A stretch of DNA of 64,000 nucleotides, taken from CBDFKQ01 sp965248855 (GTDB lineage: Bacteria; Bacteroidota; Bacteroidia; Cytophagales; 172606-1). This document shows positions 28,179 to 37,219 of the stretch, in pieces. How positions within the stretch are numbered: position 1 is the stretch's first letter; each line of letters opens with the position of its first letter. The notes beneath the pieces are model-generated. The model was not told the origin of the DNA and did not search any database. It saw only the letters and a list, made by a program, of their open reading frames with translations. The position numbers were made by a program, and so were the translations under genes. The stretch is from positions 372,001 through 436,000 of the forward strand of contig CBDFKQ010000011.1 in NCBI GenBank assembly GCA_965248855.1, written 5' to 3'.

Positions 28179-28553
28179 ATGGATAAGAGTGAGGAATATC
28201 AAGTGCTTTTACAAAAATCCAATATGGAGATAGGTTGGTATGTAAAAGAAAATATTTTAAAATTTAATATTTTAAAATCCTATAGTTTGCCGGAGGGCGA
28301 GGATATTACTTTTGAAATCATCGGTTTCATGGCTTCTAAAATGTCAACAAAGCTTTTATTTAATATGAAAGTACCCGGTAATTTTACTAAAGAAATAATC
28401 GATTATAAGATTTTAAATTTTTTATATGAAAAAGGAATAAAATTTATAGCCTATGTTCATCATGATGCTATATCATATTCTCCCTTCGAAAGCTTTAATG
28501 TTCCGGTATTTGGCACTGAAGCAGATGCAATAAGTTGGTTACGTTCTTTCTAA
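28179..28553 (+). CDS. Small protein, possibly SpoIIAA/STAS-like
   Basis: 124 aa, no signal peptide. The alternation of beta-strands and helices and the C-terminus (NVPVFGTEADAISWLRSF) resemble SpoIIAA-like/STAS-related proteins of Bacteroidota, which often end in VFxxxxxAxxWL. No catalytic motif seen. It stands alone between dps and the phage-like switch. The family is a tentative guess. Confidence 0.6.
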   Translation: MDKSEEYQVLLQKSNMEIGWYVKENILKFNILKSYSLPEGEDITFEIIGFMASKMSTKLLFNMKVPGNFTKEIIDYKILNFLYEKGIKFIAYVHHDAISYSPFESFNVPVFGTEADAISWLRSF

Positions 28554-28764
28554 ATTTTTAATAATCCTACAAACGCTTCAATGTCAAATTGTTTAATATG
28601 GAAAGTTGCAATTTTTGTTTAGAGTTTATAATGTTTAATAATTATTTTATTGAAATAGACACTAAATTATTATTTGTAACTTACTGTTTATACTTAAAAG
28701 CACATTTAGCTCTTTTTATAATAAATCATATAATACTTAATGCCTATTTCAAAAAAATATCTAT

Positions 28765-28938
28765 TTATAATTCATTTACATTTCTATTAGAGTCCTTTAA
28801 TTCCTTGGAAACTAACTGTTTGGTTGATTCCCTGGCCTTCCAGTCTATAAATAACTGAAACATATTGACATTAAGTTTTTTATAATCCCAGGCCGGCCGC
28901 GTAACGGCAGAGATTTTTTTACTTTCCATTTTACTCAT
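28765..28938 (-). CDS. 57-aa unknown protein in the phage-like switch
   Basis: Short basic protein starting MSKMESKKISAVTRP. Its ATG overlaps the stop of the HTH gene by 8 nt (ATGAGTAA), which supports real, coupled translation. Not recognised. Second gene of a two-gene operon divergent from the S24 repressor. Confidence 0.5.
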   Translation of the reverse strand: MSKMESKKISAVTRPAWDYKKLNVNMFQLFIDWKARESTKQLVSKELKDSNRNVNEL

Positions 28939-29131
28939 TATTATTTTCAATTATAATTTTTTCTGCCTCTTCCAATAGCATCTCTTTTACTTCTTTCCTT
29001 ATTTTATTGGCTATTGAACTGTTATGCCAGCCTTTAATGGCAGTATAAATTGTGTGTGGATGTACGCCAAATTTCTCGGCGAGTTTTTTTTTATAATGAT
29101 CATTAAAACTTATTGGCGATTTCATAGACAT
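28931..29131 (-). CDS. Small helix-turn-helix protein, Cro-like
   Basis: 66 aa. The segment KKKLAEKFGVHPHTIYTAIKG (about residues 14-34) reads as a helix-turn-helix, followed by a lysine/glutamate-rich helix. Transcribed divergently from the S24/HTH repressor across a 106-bp promoter region with palindromes, as in lambda-type cro/cI modules. A second in-frame ATG two codons in is possible. No family identified. Confidence 0.65.
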   Translation of the reverse strand: MSMKSPISFNDHYKKKLAEKFGVHPHTIYTAIKGWHNSSIANKIRKEVKEMLLEEAEKIIIENNNE

Positions 29132-29237
29132 ATTTTTGTTATTTTTGTACGTATAGTTACTTTTTATACAAAGTATAAAACCAAAGATAAACTCGTTACG
29201 AGTATAATTCCAAATATTTTTTGAAATAATTTACATT
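29131..29237. promoter_or_regulatory. Divergent promoter/operator region of the phage-like switch
   Basis: Contains a perfect palindrome TTTTATAC-AAA-GTATAAAA (29162-29180) and a second one, ACTCG-TTA-CGAGT (29191-29203). On the minus strand TATCTTTG (29189-29182) fits a -7 element, placed between the two palindromes, with the start codon about 50 nt further. On the plus strand TATTTTTG occurs at 29131-29138 and 29140-29147. The arrangement suits an operator controlled by one or both flanking HTH proteins. Confidence 0.65.
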
Positions 29238-29966
29238 ATGAGTACAAATATTGATAAAGGATTGATCCTAAACAATATAAAAGCACATTATAAGTTTAAT
29301 ACTGAAACTGAATTCGCAAAGTTTTTAGGAATACCCAAGTCTACCTTATCATCATGGAGAACCAGAAATTCATTTGATTATGAATTATTGTACTCCAAAT
29401 GCGATCAAATAGATGGTAATTGGTTAATTACGGGAAGTGGCAAAATGCTAAGAAAAGAGGCTTATAATTTGGAGGAAAATAATATATTAAAATTTAATGA
29501 AGACCATGTAAAATATATATCAAAAGGTGATGATGAAATTCATAGTTCAGATTTAACAGTACCTCTTTATGATATTCCGGCTAAAGACAGTATGGTTGAG
29601 TTTTTTGGAAATATACACAAACAAGTTTCTACTGAATATTTAAGAATACCAAAGCTGCCTAATGTTGACGGGGCAATGTATATAACAGGTGATAGTATGT
29701 ATCCACTTTTAAAAGCAGGAGATATAATTATTTATAAAGTAATAAATGATATTAAAAAAATTATTTGGGGTGAGATGTATTTGGTTTATATAAATCATAA
29801 CGAAGATGAATATTTTATTACAAAATATCTGCATCCGTCAGGTACAAAAGGATATATTAAATTCATTTCACAAAATCCCCATTATAAAATGATGGAGTTT
29901 CCTCAAGAGAGTATTAAAGCTTTAGCTTTAATAAAAGCATTTGTGCGATTAAATATTAGTATCTAA
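29238..29966 (+). CDS. S24 family repressor with CI-like HTH domain
   Basis: 242 aa. The N-terminal domain (residues about 8-70) looks like a phage CI repressor HTH (FAKFLGIPKSTLSSWRTRNS; GNWLITGSGKML). The C-terminal half is an S24/LexA peptidase fold: GDSMYPLLKAGD with the nucleophile Ser and FITKYLH with the general-base Lys. The linker reads PLYDIPAKDSMVEFFGN. I see no Ala-Gly or Cys-Gly pair where autocleavage usually occurs, so it may not self-cleave, or may cleave elsewhere. No integrase or other phage gene is nearby. Confidence 0.85.
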   Translation: MSTNIDKGLILNNIKAHYKFNTETEFAKFLGIPKSTLSSWRTRNSFDYELLYSKCDQIDGNWLITGSGKMLRKEAYNLEENNILKFNEDHVKYISKGDDEIHSSDLTVPLYDIPAKDSMVEFFGNIHKQVSTEYLRIPKLPNVDGAMYITGDSMYPLLKAGDIIIYKVINDIKKIIWGEMYLVYINHNEDEYFITKYLHPSGTKGYIKFISQNPHYKMMEFPQESIKALALIKAFVRLNISI

Positions 29967-30084
29967 AATATAATTTTAAGCAAATGTTATAATTTTGCAG
30001 GCAGGCTTTAATTATTTTACTAATGATGTATTTATTGTTGAACAATAAATTTTAAAAATATAAAATTTATTTAAAGGATTTTTC

Positions 30085-31467
30085 TTACAAACTTTCTAAG
30101 AATTTTAATAGGGAATCTCTTTCAGCCTTACTCATTTTCTTTACTGCATCTTTTGATTTTTTTGCTTCCCCATCATGCCACATAATAGCTTCCATTAAAT
30201 TTCTTGCCCTACCATCATGCAAAAAATTTGTATGTCCGTTTGTGATTTTTGTTAAACCAATACCCCATAATGGTGGCGTTCTCCATTCTTTACCCGAAGC
30301 TTTAAAATCCGGCCTGCCATCCGATAATCCTTCACCCATGTCGTGCAAAAGAAGGTCAGTAAATGGCCTGATGGTTTGATTAGAATTTTCGGAAATGTTA
30401 CTGATGCCGGTTATTATTTTTGGTATATGGCAGGCGTTACAACTGGCCTTCATAAATAATTTTTTACCCTGTAATACAGTTTCATCATTCACATCGCGCC
30501 TTGCAGGGGGAGCCAAAGTTTCTAAATAAATTTTAAGGTTTTCTATATCCTCATCATTTATTTCAATACCGTGTGCCGGCACATCCTGAGTTTGGCCTTT
30601 TACTTCTTCATCATAAAAAAGATTGGATGTAATGCCCATGTCACCATTAAGTGCTGCACCGGCTTGCTGAATAATAGTAGGTTGAGAAGCTTTCCAACCA
30701 AATCTTCCTAATTTTATGGTTTTGGAAATAATATCATAACAATAATTTGGTTTACCGGAAATGCCGTCTTTATTGTTATCATTTTCATCTGCCATGCTTA
30801 AAATTGTGTTTTCATCTATAGCATTCAATAAACCTAATCCAAAATTAGGATTAGCAATTCTTGGTGACAACATTGCATCGTCCGGCAATGTTATATAGGG
30901 ATTTTGAACAGTATATATGGGCTTTGAAAGTATGTAAGTTTCACCATCATTAAATTTTTCAACTATATTTTCGTAGGCAATTAAAATATCCATTTCGGGT
31001 TGAACACCAAACACACCTCGAGTTTGAACCTGTAAGCCAAAACCTTTTAAGGGTAATGGCCCTCCATGTTGGCCTTCGCCTTGCGAACTGATTCTAAACA
31101 ACAAACCATTGAAAGGTTCATCGGCAAGTGGTGGCCTTGCACGGCCATCATTTATATGGCATGATTTACAAGAAATATTATTAAACAAAGGGCCAAGGCC
31201 GGCATTTATAATTGACGGAGGACTGACAAATGTGGCTTCAAAAACAGCATCCCCGGCATTATGTTTTTTAAGTAATTCAGTATTAATATTTGCAAGGGGA
31301 AAAGTATATGCCTTGCTTGTTTTATCAAAAACTGTAGTATTGCCACCTGATAATTGTTCGTCTTTTTCTATCAGATTTTCTCCGGGAATTATATCATTAT
31401 TATTTTTACAAGATAAAAGTGATATAAAACAGATTAAAAATAAAATAGTAATTATAGTAAAACGCAT
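30085..31467 (-). CDS. Di-haem oxidoreductase lipoprotein (DUF1111/DHOR-like)
   Basis: 460 aa. Lipoprotein signal with lipobox LLSC at residue 20. Two c-type haem motifs: CKSCH (about residue 99) and CNACH (about 345), each followed by haem-environment segments. This is the thiol-oxidoreductase or di-haem family that commonly accompanies imelysin genes. Last gene of the TonB receptor-imelysin-DHOR operon. Predicted envelope redox role in metal uptake; the electron partner is unknown. Confidence 0.88.
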   Translation of the reverse strand: MRFTIITILFLICFISLLSCKNNNDIIPGENLIEKDEQLSGGNTTVFDKTSKAYTFPLANINTELLKKHNAGDAVFEATFVSPPSIINAGLGPLFNNISCKSCHINDGRARPPLADEPFNGLLFRISSQGEGQHGGPLPLKGFGLQVQTRGVFGVQPEMDILIAYENIVEKFNDGETYILSKPIYTVQNPYITLPDDAMLSPRIANPNFGLGLLNAIDENTILSMADENDNNKDGISGKPNYCYDIISKTIKLGRFGWKASQPTIIQQAGAALNGDMGITSNLFYDEEVKGQTQDVPAHGIEINDEDIENLKIYLETLAPPARRDVNDETVLQGKKLFMKASCNACHIPKIITGISNISENSNQTIRPFTDLLLHDMGEGLSDGRPDFKASGKEWRTPPLWGIGLTKITNGHTNFLHDGRARNLMEAIMWHDGEAKKSKDAVKKMSKAERDSLLKFLESL

Positions 31468-31538
31468 TTTTTGAATTTGTTTTATTAAATATTATTAAAG
31501 TACATTTTATTGATTTATTGATTTTTACAGCGAATCAA

Positions 31539-32609
31539 TTATAAATTAACTAATGCCGGCTTTACTTCACTGTCCAGCATTTTATTAAGAAGCCTTAATT
31601 GTAACTGTATTTCCTTTAATTGTTCTGTATTACTTTTTATTGCAATGTTAAATGTAGTGGGATATATAACGTCCATAAGGGCTATGCAAAGCTTAAATTG
31701 TGTAATAACTTTCATATTAAGCGCCGGATTTTTTTCTTCGATCACTGCGCTGATACTTTTATCTGCCACCATGTTTTTATATTTCCCCAGATAAACACTT
31801 TGAACTCCAAGTATATTATTTTTATAATCGTTCAAACTATAATCAGCGAACTTACTTTCTGCATAATCTGCATTTTGTTTAGCTAATGGGGTTTCTATTT
31901 TTTTTTCCGGAAGTTCAATCATAATGTTTACCATGGCTGATATAACTTCGATTAGAGCATCTTCAGCCGATGTATATTGAGATCCGGCTTTACCGGCATT
32001 TATAAAATTATCATAAAAACTTTTTTGTGTGCCGGGCGTCCAGCTTTGATATAATATACCGGATTGTTTTTTAAGGTCATCAGTTAATAAACCAAGCATT
32101 ATTAGCTCTCTGCCAGTAAAGTCATTTTCTTTTTTACTTCCGATTTCTCCAAAAATTAAATATTCAATTGCATGAAATCCTTTTGTAGAATTACTCATTT
32201 GAATAATGTAAGCCGAGTTTAATACAACATTAGAATTTAAAATTCCAATGAATGCTCCTTTATCAAAAGGCCATGTATCGGTTGCTGCATCAATTCCAAA
32301 GTCGCTTACAGGCCCGAAAGCAAAACTTTCATTGCTTTCCCACGGATCGCGTGCCGCCTTCCATGATAATTGAAGAGTTTGAAGATTATTTAAATCAGGT
32401 TTATCAATAAATATCTTAGCGGATTGTTGTAAGGCAATTGTTTGGTTTAACCAATCTAATGCAAGCTGATTTTCAATATCACCCAAGCCTTTTAAAATAA
32501 TAGCTTGGTCAGGTTCTACGATTTTTCTTTTTAATTCTATTTTATCATAATCGCTTTTACAAGATGAGAAAACAAAAAATAATAGAAATATTATGAAAAT
32601 ATTTTTCAT
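31539..32609 (-). CDS. Imelysin family lipoprotein (M75-like)
   Basis: 356 aa. Signal peptide with lipobox FSSC. The GxHxxE motif is in GFHAIEYLIFGE (about residue 143). Helical imelysin repeats follow, with WKAARDPWESNESFAFGP earlier. Imelysins (ICMP, IrpA, EfeO-like) are iron-regulated periplasmic or outer-membrane proteins; the family was named for insulin cleavage, but most bacterial members probably act in iron handling. 63 nt after the receptor, 71 nt before the DHOR gene. Confidence 0.88.
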   Translation of the reverse strand: MKNIFIIFLLFFVFSSCKSDYDKIELKRKIVEPDQAIILKGLGDIENQLALDWLNQTIALQQSAKIFIDKPDLNNLQTLQLSWKAARDPWESNESFAFGPVSDFGIDAATDTWPFDKGAFIGILNSNVVLNSAYIIQMSNSTKGFHAIEYLIFGEIGSKKENDFTGRELIMLGLLTDDLKKQSGILYQSWTPGTQKSFYDNFINAGKAGSQYTSAEDALIEVISAMVNIMIELPEKKIETPLAKQNADYAESKFADYSLNDYKNNILGVQSVYLGKYKNMVADKSISAVIEEKNPALNMKVITQFKLCIALMDVIYPTTFNIAIKSNTEQLKEIQLQLRLLNKMLDSEVKPALVNL

Positions 32610-32672
32610 GTATTTTAATTTTTTAAAGATGTTTATAATTTAAAGGGATGTAATAACAGAAATCACGAAAGT

Positions 32673-35086
32673 TTAAAACTTTGCACCAATTCCAAAATAG
32701 AAACTTCTTCCAATTGAAGGGATAATTCCCGGTCCCGGGTATTCATCTGTACGTTTTGTAAAATATCTTTTATCAGATAGATTGTTTAAACCCGTTTTAA
32801 TATTAAAGTTTTTTATTTTTAATGTAGCAGACCAATCCATTACTGTATAAGCAGGAATTACTCCGGTAACTATCGAATTAACTGATGGATTTATAGCATT
32901 ACTCGCGTCTCCAAAAGATTTTGCTGTTGAGCTAATTAAGAAAGTGGTTGAAAATTTGCCAATAATTAAGTTTGTACCAAACCTGTTTATACTTGTTGGA
33001 GCATATTCAACATATTTTCCATTATATTCACCTGAAACATATTTTGCTTCTATAATAGCCAACGAATTAAAAAAACTTAAACTCCACTTTTCAATATTTG
33101 AAAATGCTTTTATTGGATTAAATTCAATATAAGATTCAAGACCTTTGTGAATGCTGTTTGCAACATTTGTTCTATAAAGGAAAGAATTGCCATTATTATC
33201 CTTTTTTTCAATCGTCCCAATTCTGTTATTATATTGTAGATAAAAGCCCCCAATATCAAAGTTTAAATAATCATGAACGGAACCTCTAAATCCTAAATCT
33301 GCATTATATCCGCTTGCATCTTTCAAATTTGGATTCACAGTTGATATGGTTCCAAAAGGAGTAAGGCTTGAGTAATCGGTAGGGCGGTATGTTTGTGAAA
33401 TATTTGCGTAAATATTAGTTGATGCAGTGGCCTTATATTGCAAACCAATACCGGATAAAAATATATATCTGTTTTTTGAACGGTCGCTGTAAATATCACC
33501 GCTATCCGATGGATTGTATCCCTTAACTGTCGAATTAATAAATTCATACCTTAAACCGGGCGTTACAGAAAATTTTTCTCCAAAGTGAAAAGTATTTTCA
33601 ATAAAAGGTGCAATATTTAATGTAGTAAAATCTAACGAGTACTCATAGCTTGGGTCTAACAATGTCAAATCAAAATCTGATGCAGTTGTTCCTTTTCCAC
33701 CACCTTGCCTTTTCATTTTACCGGTAAAAAATCTAACGCCTGCTGCTAAAGTATTTTTATTTTTTCCTAAATTATAATTTGATAATAACCTAAGTTCGGT
33801 GGTATTACTTTTAAAACTTTCTCTTTGAACTTCTCTGTTTACATAAGTAAGAGTAGAAGGAACGATGGAATCCGGTTGTGATGGTCCACCATCTTCATTT
33901 TTCCATACAAGATCCCTTGCACTTACATTTGAAGTGTTATTTAAACTTAAAGTTGTGGTAGGTGAAAATTTATATTCTACTTTAAATGTCAGAATGTTCC
34001 ATGGGCTTTGAAGCCAGTTTCTCGTTCTGAAAGATGCCTTACTATCATTATTTAATTGATCATCGCTTAACCCACCCGGCATGTGAATACTGTTTCTTAA
34101 TAAAGAATATTCTAAACCTATTTTTAATTTATTATTAAATTGATATTCCATTCGTCCAATTCCGGAAACTTTTCTAAAATCTGAATTCGGCCTCCAACCT
34201 TGTGAAGATTGATATTGAACAAAACCGAAATAATTTAACTTGCCCGTTTGGCCACCTATTGAGTTAAAAGAATTTATTAATCCAAAGCTCCCACCTGTTA
34301 ACTGAGTGTTAAATTCCAACGGTTTATTTTTATTACCTTTTTTTAATAATATAATTTATAACTCCTCCAAATTGAGGACCGAATTGTAAAGATGATGCTC
34401 CTCTTGTTACTTCAATTCTTTCGACCGCTTCGAGTGGAGGTAGATAATAAGATTCCGGATAACCATATAAATCGCCGGTTATATTGTATCCATTTTGTCG
34501 TGTATTTGTTTCAACAGATTGTGAAGGATTTAAACCTCTAAAACCAATTCCATTTGAAGGAAATCCTCCTCCTTCTGTTTCGGAATAATTAGCACCGGGT
34601 ATGCGCCCCCAATACTTGTCGTGGATTATTTTGTGCTGTGTTAGCATCAAGGCTGTCCAGCAATATAACTTCGGTTTTTTTTCCTGAATAAATAATATGG
34701 TCATTTACGTCGTCCAAATAACCCATTCCTGTTATCGCTTTCACTCCGGTAACTACAACTTCTTGGAGTTGTAGAGTGGTTTCCTTTAAAATAAATTCTA
34801 AAATTAAATTTTTGTTTTCTTCAACAGAAAAGGCTTTCTCTTGTATTTCATATCCAATTATTGATGCTGTTAAAATATAATTTCCGGGTTTTAATTTAAA
34901 TGAAAAAAAGCCTTCATTATTCGTAACAGTTCCTATACTTGTATTTTTAATTGTTAAATGAACAGCGGGAGCCGGTTTTCCATCAGATGATTTTACAAAA
35001 CCGCTTACAGATATTAATGAAGATTGTGCTATGATATTAATTGAAAGGAAAAATATTATATAACTAAGGTGTATTGCTTTTGACAT
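32673..35086 (-). pseudogene. TonB-dependent receptor interrupted by two single-base homopolymer insertions
   Basis: Outer-membrane receptor, reassembled length about 804 aa. N-terminal signal peptide and carboxypeptidase-regulatory-like domain (SGFVKSSDGKPAPAVHLTI), then a plug domain (GIGFRGLNPSQSVETNTRQ, ERIEVTRGASSLQFGPQFGG) and a beta-barrel to a C-terminal Phe (YFGIGAKF). The reading frame breaks twice. At 34606-34610 a run of five G (minus strand) has one base too many: with four G the text continues QVLGRIPGANYSE. At 34338-34344 seven A must become six to continue IIKKGNKNKPLEF. Both are homopolymers, so sequencing error, phase variation or real decay are all possible. Operon with imelysin points to iron uptake. 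Confidence 0.85.
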
Positions 35087-35180
35087 ATTATTTAGAATGT
35101 TTTTAAATAGTGCACAAAAGTAAAAATTGAATTCATATAAAAAAAGATTATTTAGAAATATTCTAAATAATCTTTTTTTC
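35087..35180. promoter_or_regulatory. Promoter with two related palindromes before the iron-type operon
   Basis: A perfect palindrome (arms 35139-35157 and 35161-35179, core TTATTTAGAA...TTCTAAATAA) and an imperfect copy of the same motif (TATTTAGAATGTTTTTAAATA, about 35089-35110). Between them, on the minus strand, TACTTTTG (35122-35115) fits a -7 element. As both flanking genes start here, neither palindrome should be a terminator; operators for an iron-responsive regulator are likely. Confidence 0.6.
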
Positions 35181-35242
35181 TTTTTCCGAACATAATTTAA
35201 AACTCAACTTATATCTTGCATAATATATTTAATTAATTTTTC

Positions 35243-36313
35243 ATGGATAATACTAGTAAAGAATTTTTATACAAATACATCAATAATCCATCTCCAACAG
35301 GATTTGAAGCAGCAGGACAAAAAATTTGGCTTGAGTATTTAAAACCTAACATAGACCATTATTTTACCGATGCATATGGCTCAGTAGCGGCAGTAATAAA
35401 CCCTGATGCTGGGTTTAAAGTTGTAATTGAAGCCCATGCAGATGAAATATCATGGTTTGTGAATTATATAAATGACGATGGTTATATATATGTAATCAGA
35501 AATGGCGGTTCAGATGCTTTAATAGCACCTTCAAAGAGAGTAAATATTCATACAAAAAAGGGAATTGTTAAAGGAGTATTCGGTTGGCCTGCCATTCATG
35601 TGCGTGATATATCAAAAGATACAGCACCGCAGGTTAAAGATATTTTTATTGATTGTGGAGCGAAGAACAAAGAAGAGTTATTAGAAATGGGAGTGCATGT
35701 AGGTTGCGTAATAACTTTTGATGACGAGTTGATTGAAATGAATAATAAATTTTGGGTTGGAAGAGCTTTAGACAATCGCATTGGTGGTTTTATGATAGCT
35801 GAAGTAGCAAAAAGACTGAAAGAAAATAATATTAAACTTCCTTATGGGCTTTATATAGTTAATTCAGTTCAAGAAGAAATTGGTTTAAGAGGAGCAGAGA
35901 TGATGTCGAGGAAGATAAAACCAAATGTGGCTATTTGTACTGATGTTTGTCATGATACTAAATCTCCATTGTATAAAAAACAGGAGCAAGGTGAACAAAT
36001 TTGTGGCAATGGGCCGGTACTTACTTACGGACCGGCGGTGCAAAATAATTTATTGGATATGATTATTGAAGTAGCTGAAAAAAATAATATTCCATTTCAA
36101 AGAGCTGCAGCATCCAGAAGTACCGGTACTGATACAGATGCTTTTGCTTATTCGTCAGATGGAGTTTCTTCCGCATTAATTTCTCTTCCTTTAAAATATA
36201 TGCATACAACTGTTGAAACAGTTCATAAAGAAGATGTCGAAAATGTTATCAAGCTTATGTACGAATTTTTAATTCAATTACCCGTTAATCATGATTTCAG
36301 GTATTTTGTTTAA
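35243..36313 (+). CDS. M42 family metallopeptidase (aminopeptidase/endoglucanase-like)
   Basis: Cytoplasmic co-catalytic zinc aminopeptidase, usually a large oligomer. Seen: EAHADEISW (about residue 74), the GRALDNRIGG segment with metal-binding Asp (about 176), the catalytic VQEEIGLRGAEMM (about 213), TDVCHD and TTVETVHKEDV near the end. 356 aa is the normal length. Single gene, divergent from the TonB operon, followed by a hairpin. Confidence 0.93.
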   Translation: MDNTSKEFLYKYINNPSPTGFEAAGQKIWLEYLKPNIDHYFTDAYGSVAAVINPDAGFKVVIEAHADEISWFVNYINDDGYIYVIRNGGSDALIAPSKRVNIHTKKGIVKGVFGWPAIHVRDISKDTAPQVKDIFIDCGAKNKEELLEMGVHVGCVITFDDELIEMNNKFWVGRALDNRIGGFMIAEVAKRLKENNIKLPYGLYIVNSVQEEIGLRGAEMMSRKIKPNVAICTDVCHDTKSPLYKKQEQGEQICGNGPVLTYGPAVQNNLLDMIIEVAEKNNIPFQRAAASRSTGTDTDAFAYSSDGVSSALISLPLKYMHTTVETVHKEDVENVIKLMYEFLIQLPVNHDFRYFV

Positions 36314-36325
36314 AAAATATTCTGT

Positions 36326-36366
36326 AAACGAGGCTGTCTCAAAAGGGGGCAGCCTCGTTTTTTCGT
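36326..36366 (+). terminator. Terminator after the M42 peptidase gene
   Basis: AAACGAGGCT (36326-36335) pairs with AGCCTCGTTT (36351-36360), extended by G-C and G-T pairs and followed by T-rich sequence. It begins 12 nt after the stop codon. Confidence 0.85.
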
Positions 36367-36412
36367 AAAAAGGCGAGGGGACAAATAATATAAATACTTA
36401 AACAAAAATAAA

Positions 36413-36985
36413 ATGAGAAGCTTAATTTTTTTTATGCACACTTCACTTGACGGTTTTGTAGCGGGGCTTAATGGAGAAATGAACTGGATAAAAGTAGATG
36501 ATGAGATGTTTGACTTTGTTGCCACCATGACCGACAAAGCCGACAGTGCACTTTATGGACGAGTAACTTACGACATGATGCAAAGCTATTGGCCAACCGC
36601 AGGTGAATATCCAAATGCATCAAAACACGACAAAGAACATTCTGCTTGGTACAACAAAGTTTCAAAAATTGTTTTATCAAAGACAATCAGCGAAAAAGAT
36701 CTAGACAACACCACCGTTATTAGCGACCAACTTGAAGACAACATAAATAAAATAAAAAAACAAGACGGGAAAAATATTTTAATCTTTGGTAGTCCGTCTG
36801 CTTCTCATTCATTACTAAGTCACGGTTTAGTCGATGAGTTTTGGTTATTTGTCAATCCGGTTTTACTTGGGCAAGGGATGCCGCTATTTAAAGATGTGAA
36901 GGAAACAACAAAACTGAAACTTATAGAATCGAAAACATTTACTTGCGGAGTAATTGCACTTCACTACGAAACAAAAAGAAATTAA
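36413..36985 (+). CDS. Dihydrofolate reductase family protein (RibD C-terminal-like)
   Basis: 190 aa with the DHFR/RibD-C fold: FMHTSLDGFVAG at the start, YGRVTYDMMQSYWP, and IFGSPSASHSLLSHGLVDEFWLFVNPVLLG toward the C-terminus. Similar to YwjB/YyaP-type proteins; not the housekeeping FolA. The substrate is unknown. GC and the use of GAC/CAC codons are visibly higher than in the genes around it, and the gene is bracketed by GC-rich hairpins (36326-36360 and 37018-37062), which suggests recent acquisition. Confidence 0.87.
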   Translation: MRSLIFFMHTSLDGFVAGLNGEMNWIKVDDEMFDFVATMTDKADSALYGRVTYDMMQSYWPTAGEYPNASKHDKEHSAWYNKVSKIVLSKTISEKDLDNTTVISDQLEDNINKIKKQDGKNILIFGSPSASHSLLSHGLVDEFWLFVNPVLLGQGMPLFKDVKETTKLKLIESKTFTCGVIALHYETKRN

Positions 36986-37017
36986 TTCAGCAATGCTTTT
37001 TATTCGGGTCTGTTCAC

Positions 37018-37062
37018 TTCCCAGCAACACAGGGTTCCTGAAAAAGGAGCCCCTGCTGGGAA
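37018..37062. other. Long GC-rich stem-loop after the DHFR-like gene
   Basis: TTCCCAGCA (37018-37026) pairs with TGCTGGGAA (37054-37062). An inner stem GGGTTCCT/AGGAGCCC follows after a bulge, with loop GAAAA. No T-run follows, so it is not a classical terminator. Could be part of a cassette end or an RNA stabiliser. Confidence 0.6.
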
Positions 37063-37219
37063 ATAAAAGAAATAAAATTAATTTTTAATCTATTATTTTA
37101 ATCAATTGTTAGTTTGAAGGAACAAGAATTGGAACAATAAATATTAAATAACTTTTTATATTTAAACCTTTGGCGATTTTTTAAATCAAACGTTCAAATT
37201 CTCACTAAAAAAATACATC

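Noticed and set aside
28589..28858. 89-aa plus-strand frame overlapping the small minus-strand gene
   Set aside because: Composition is that of translated AT-rich non-coding DNA (Phe/Ile/Tyr/Asn-rich), and it overlaps a coupled minus-strand gene.
36326..36360. Hairpin beginning GAGGCTGTCTC as the end of an insertion sequence
   Set aside because: Such a sequence is common at IS-associated terminators, but no second end, target duplication or transposase is present. It serves as a terminator for the M42 gene.
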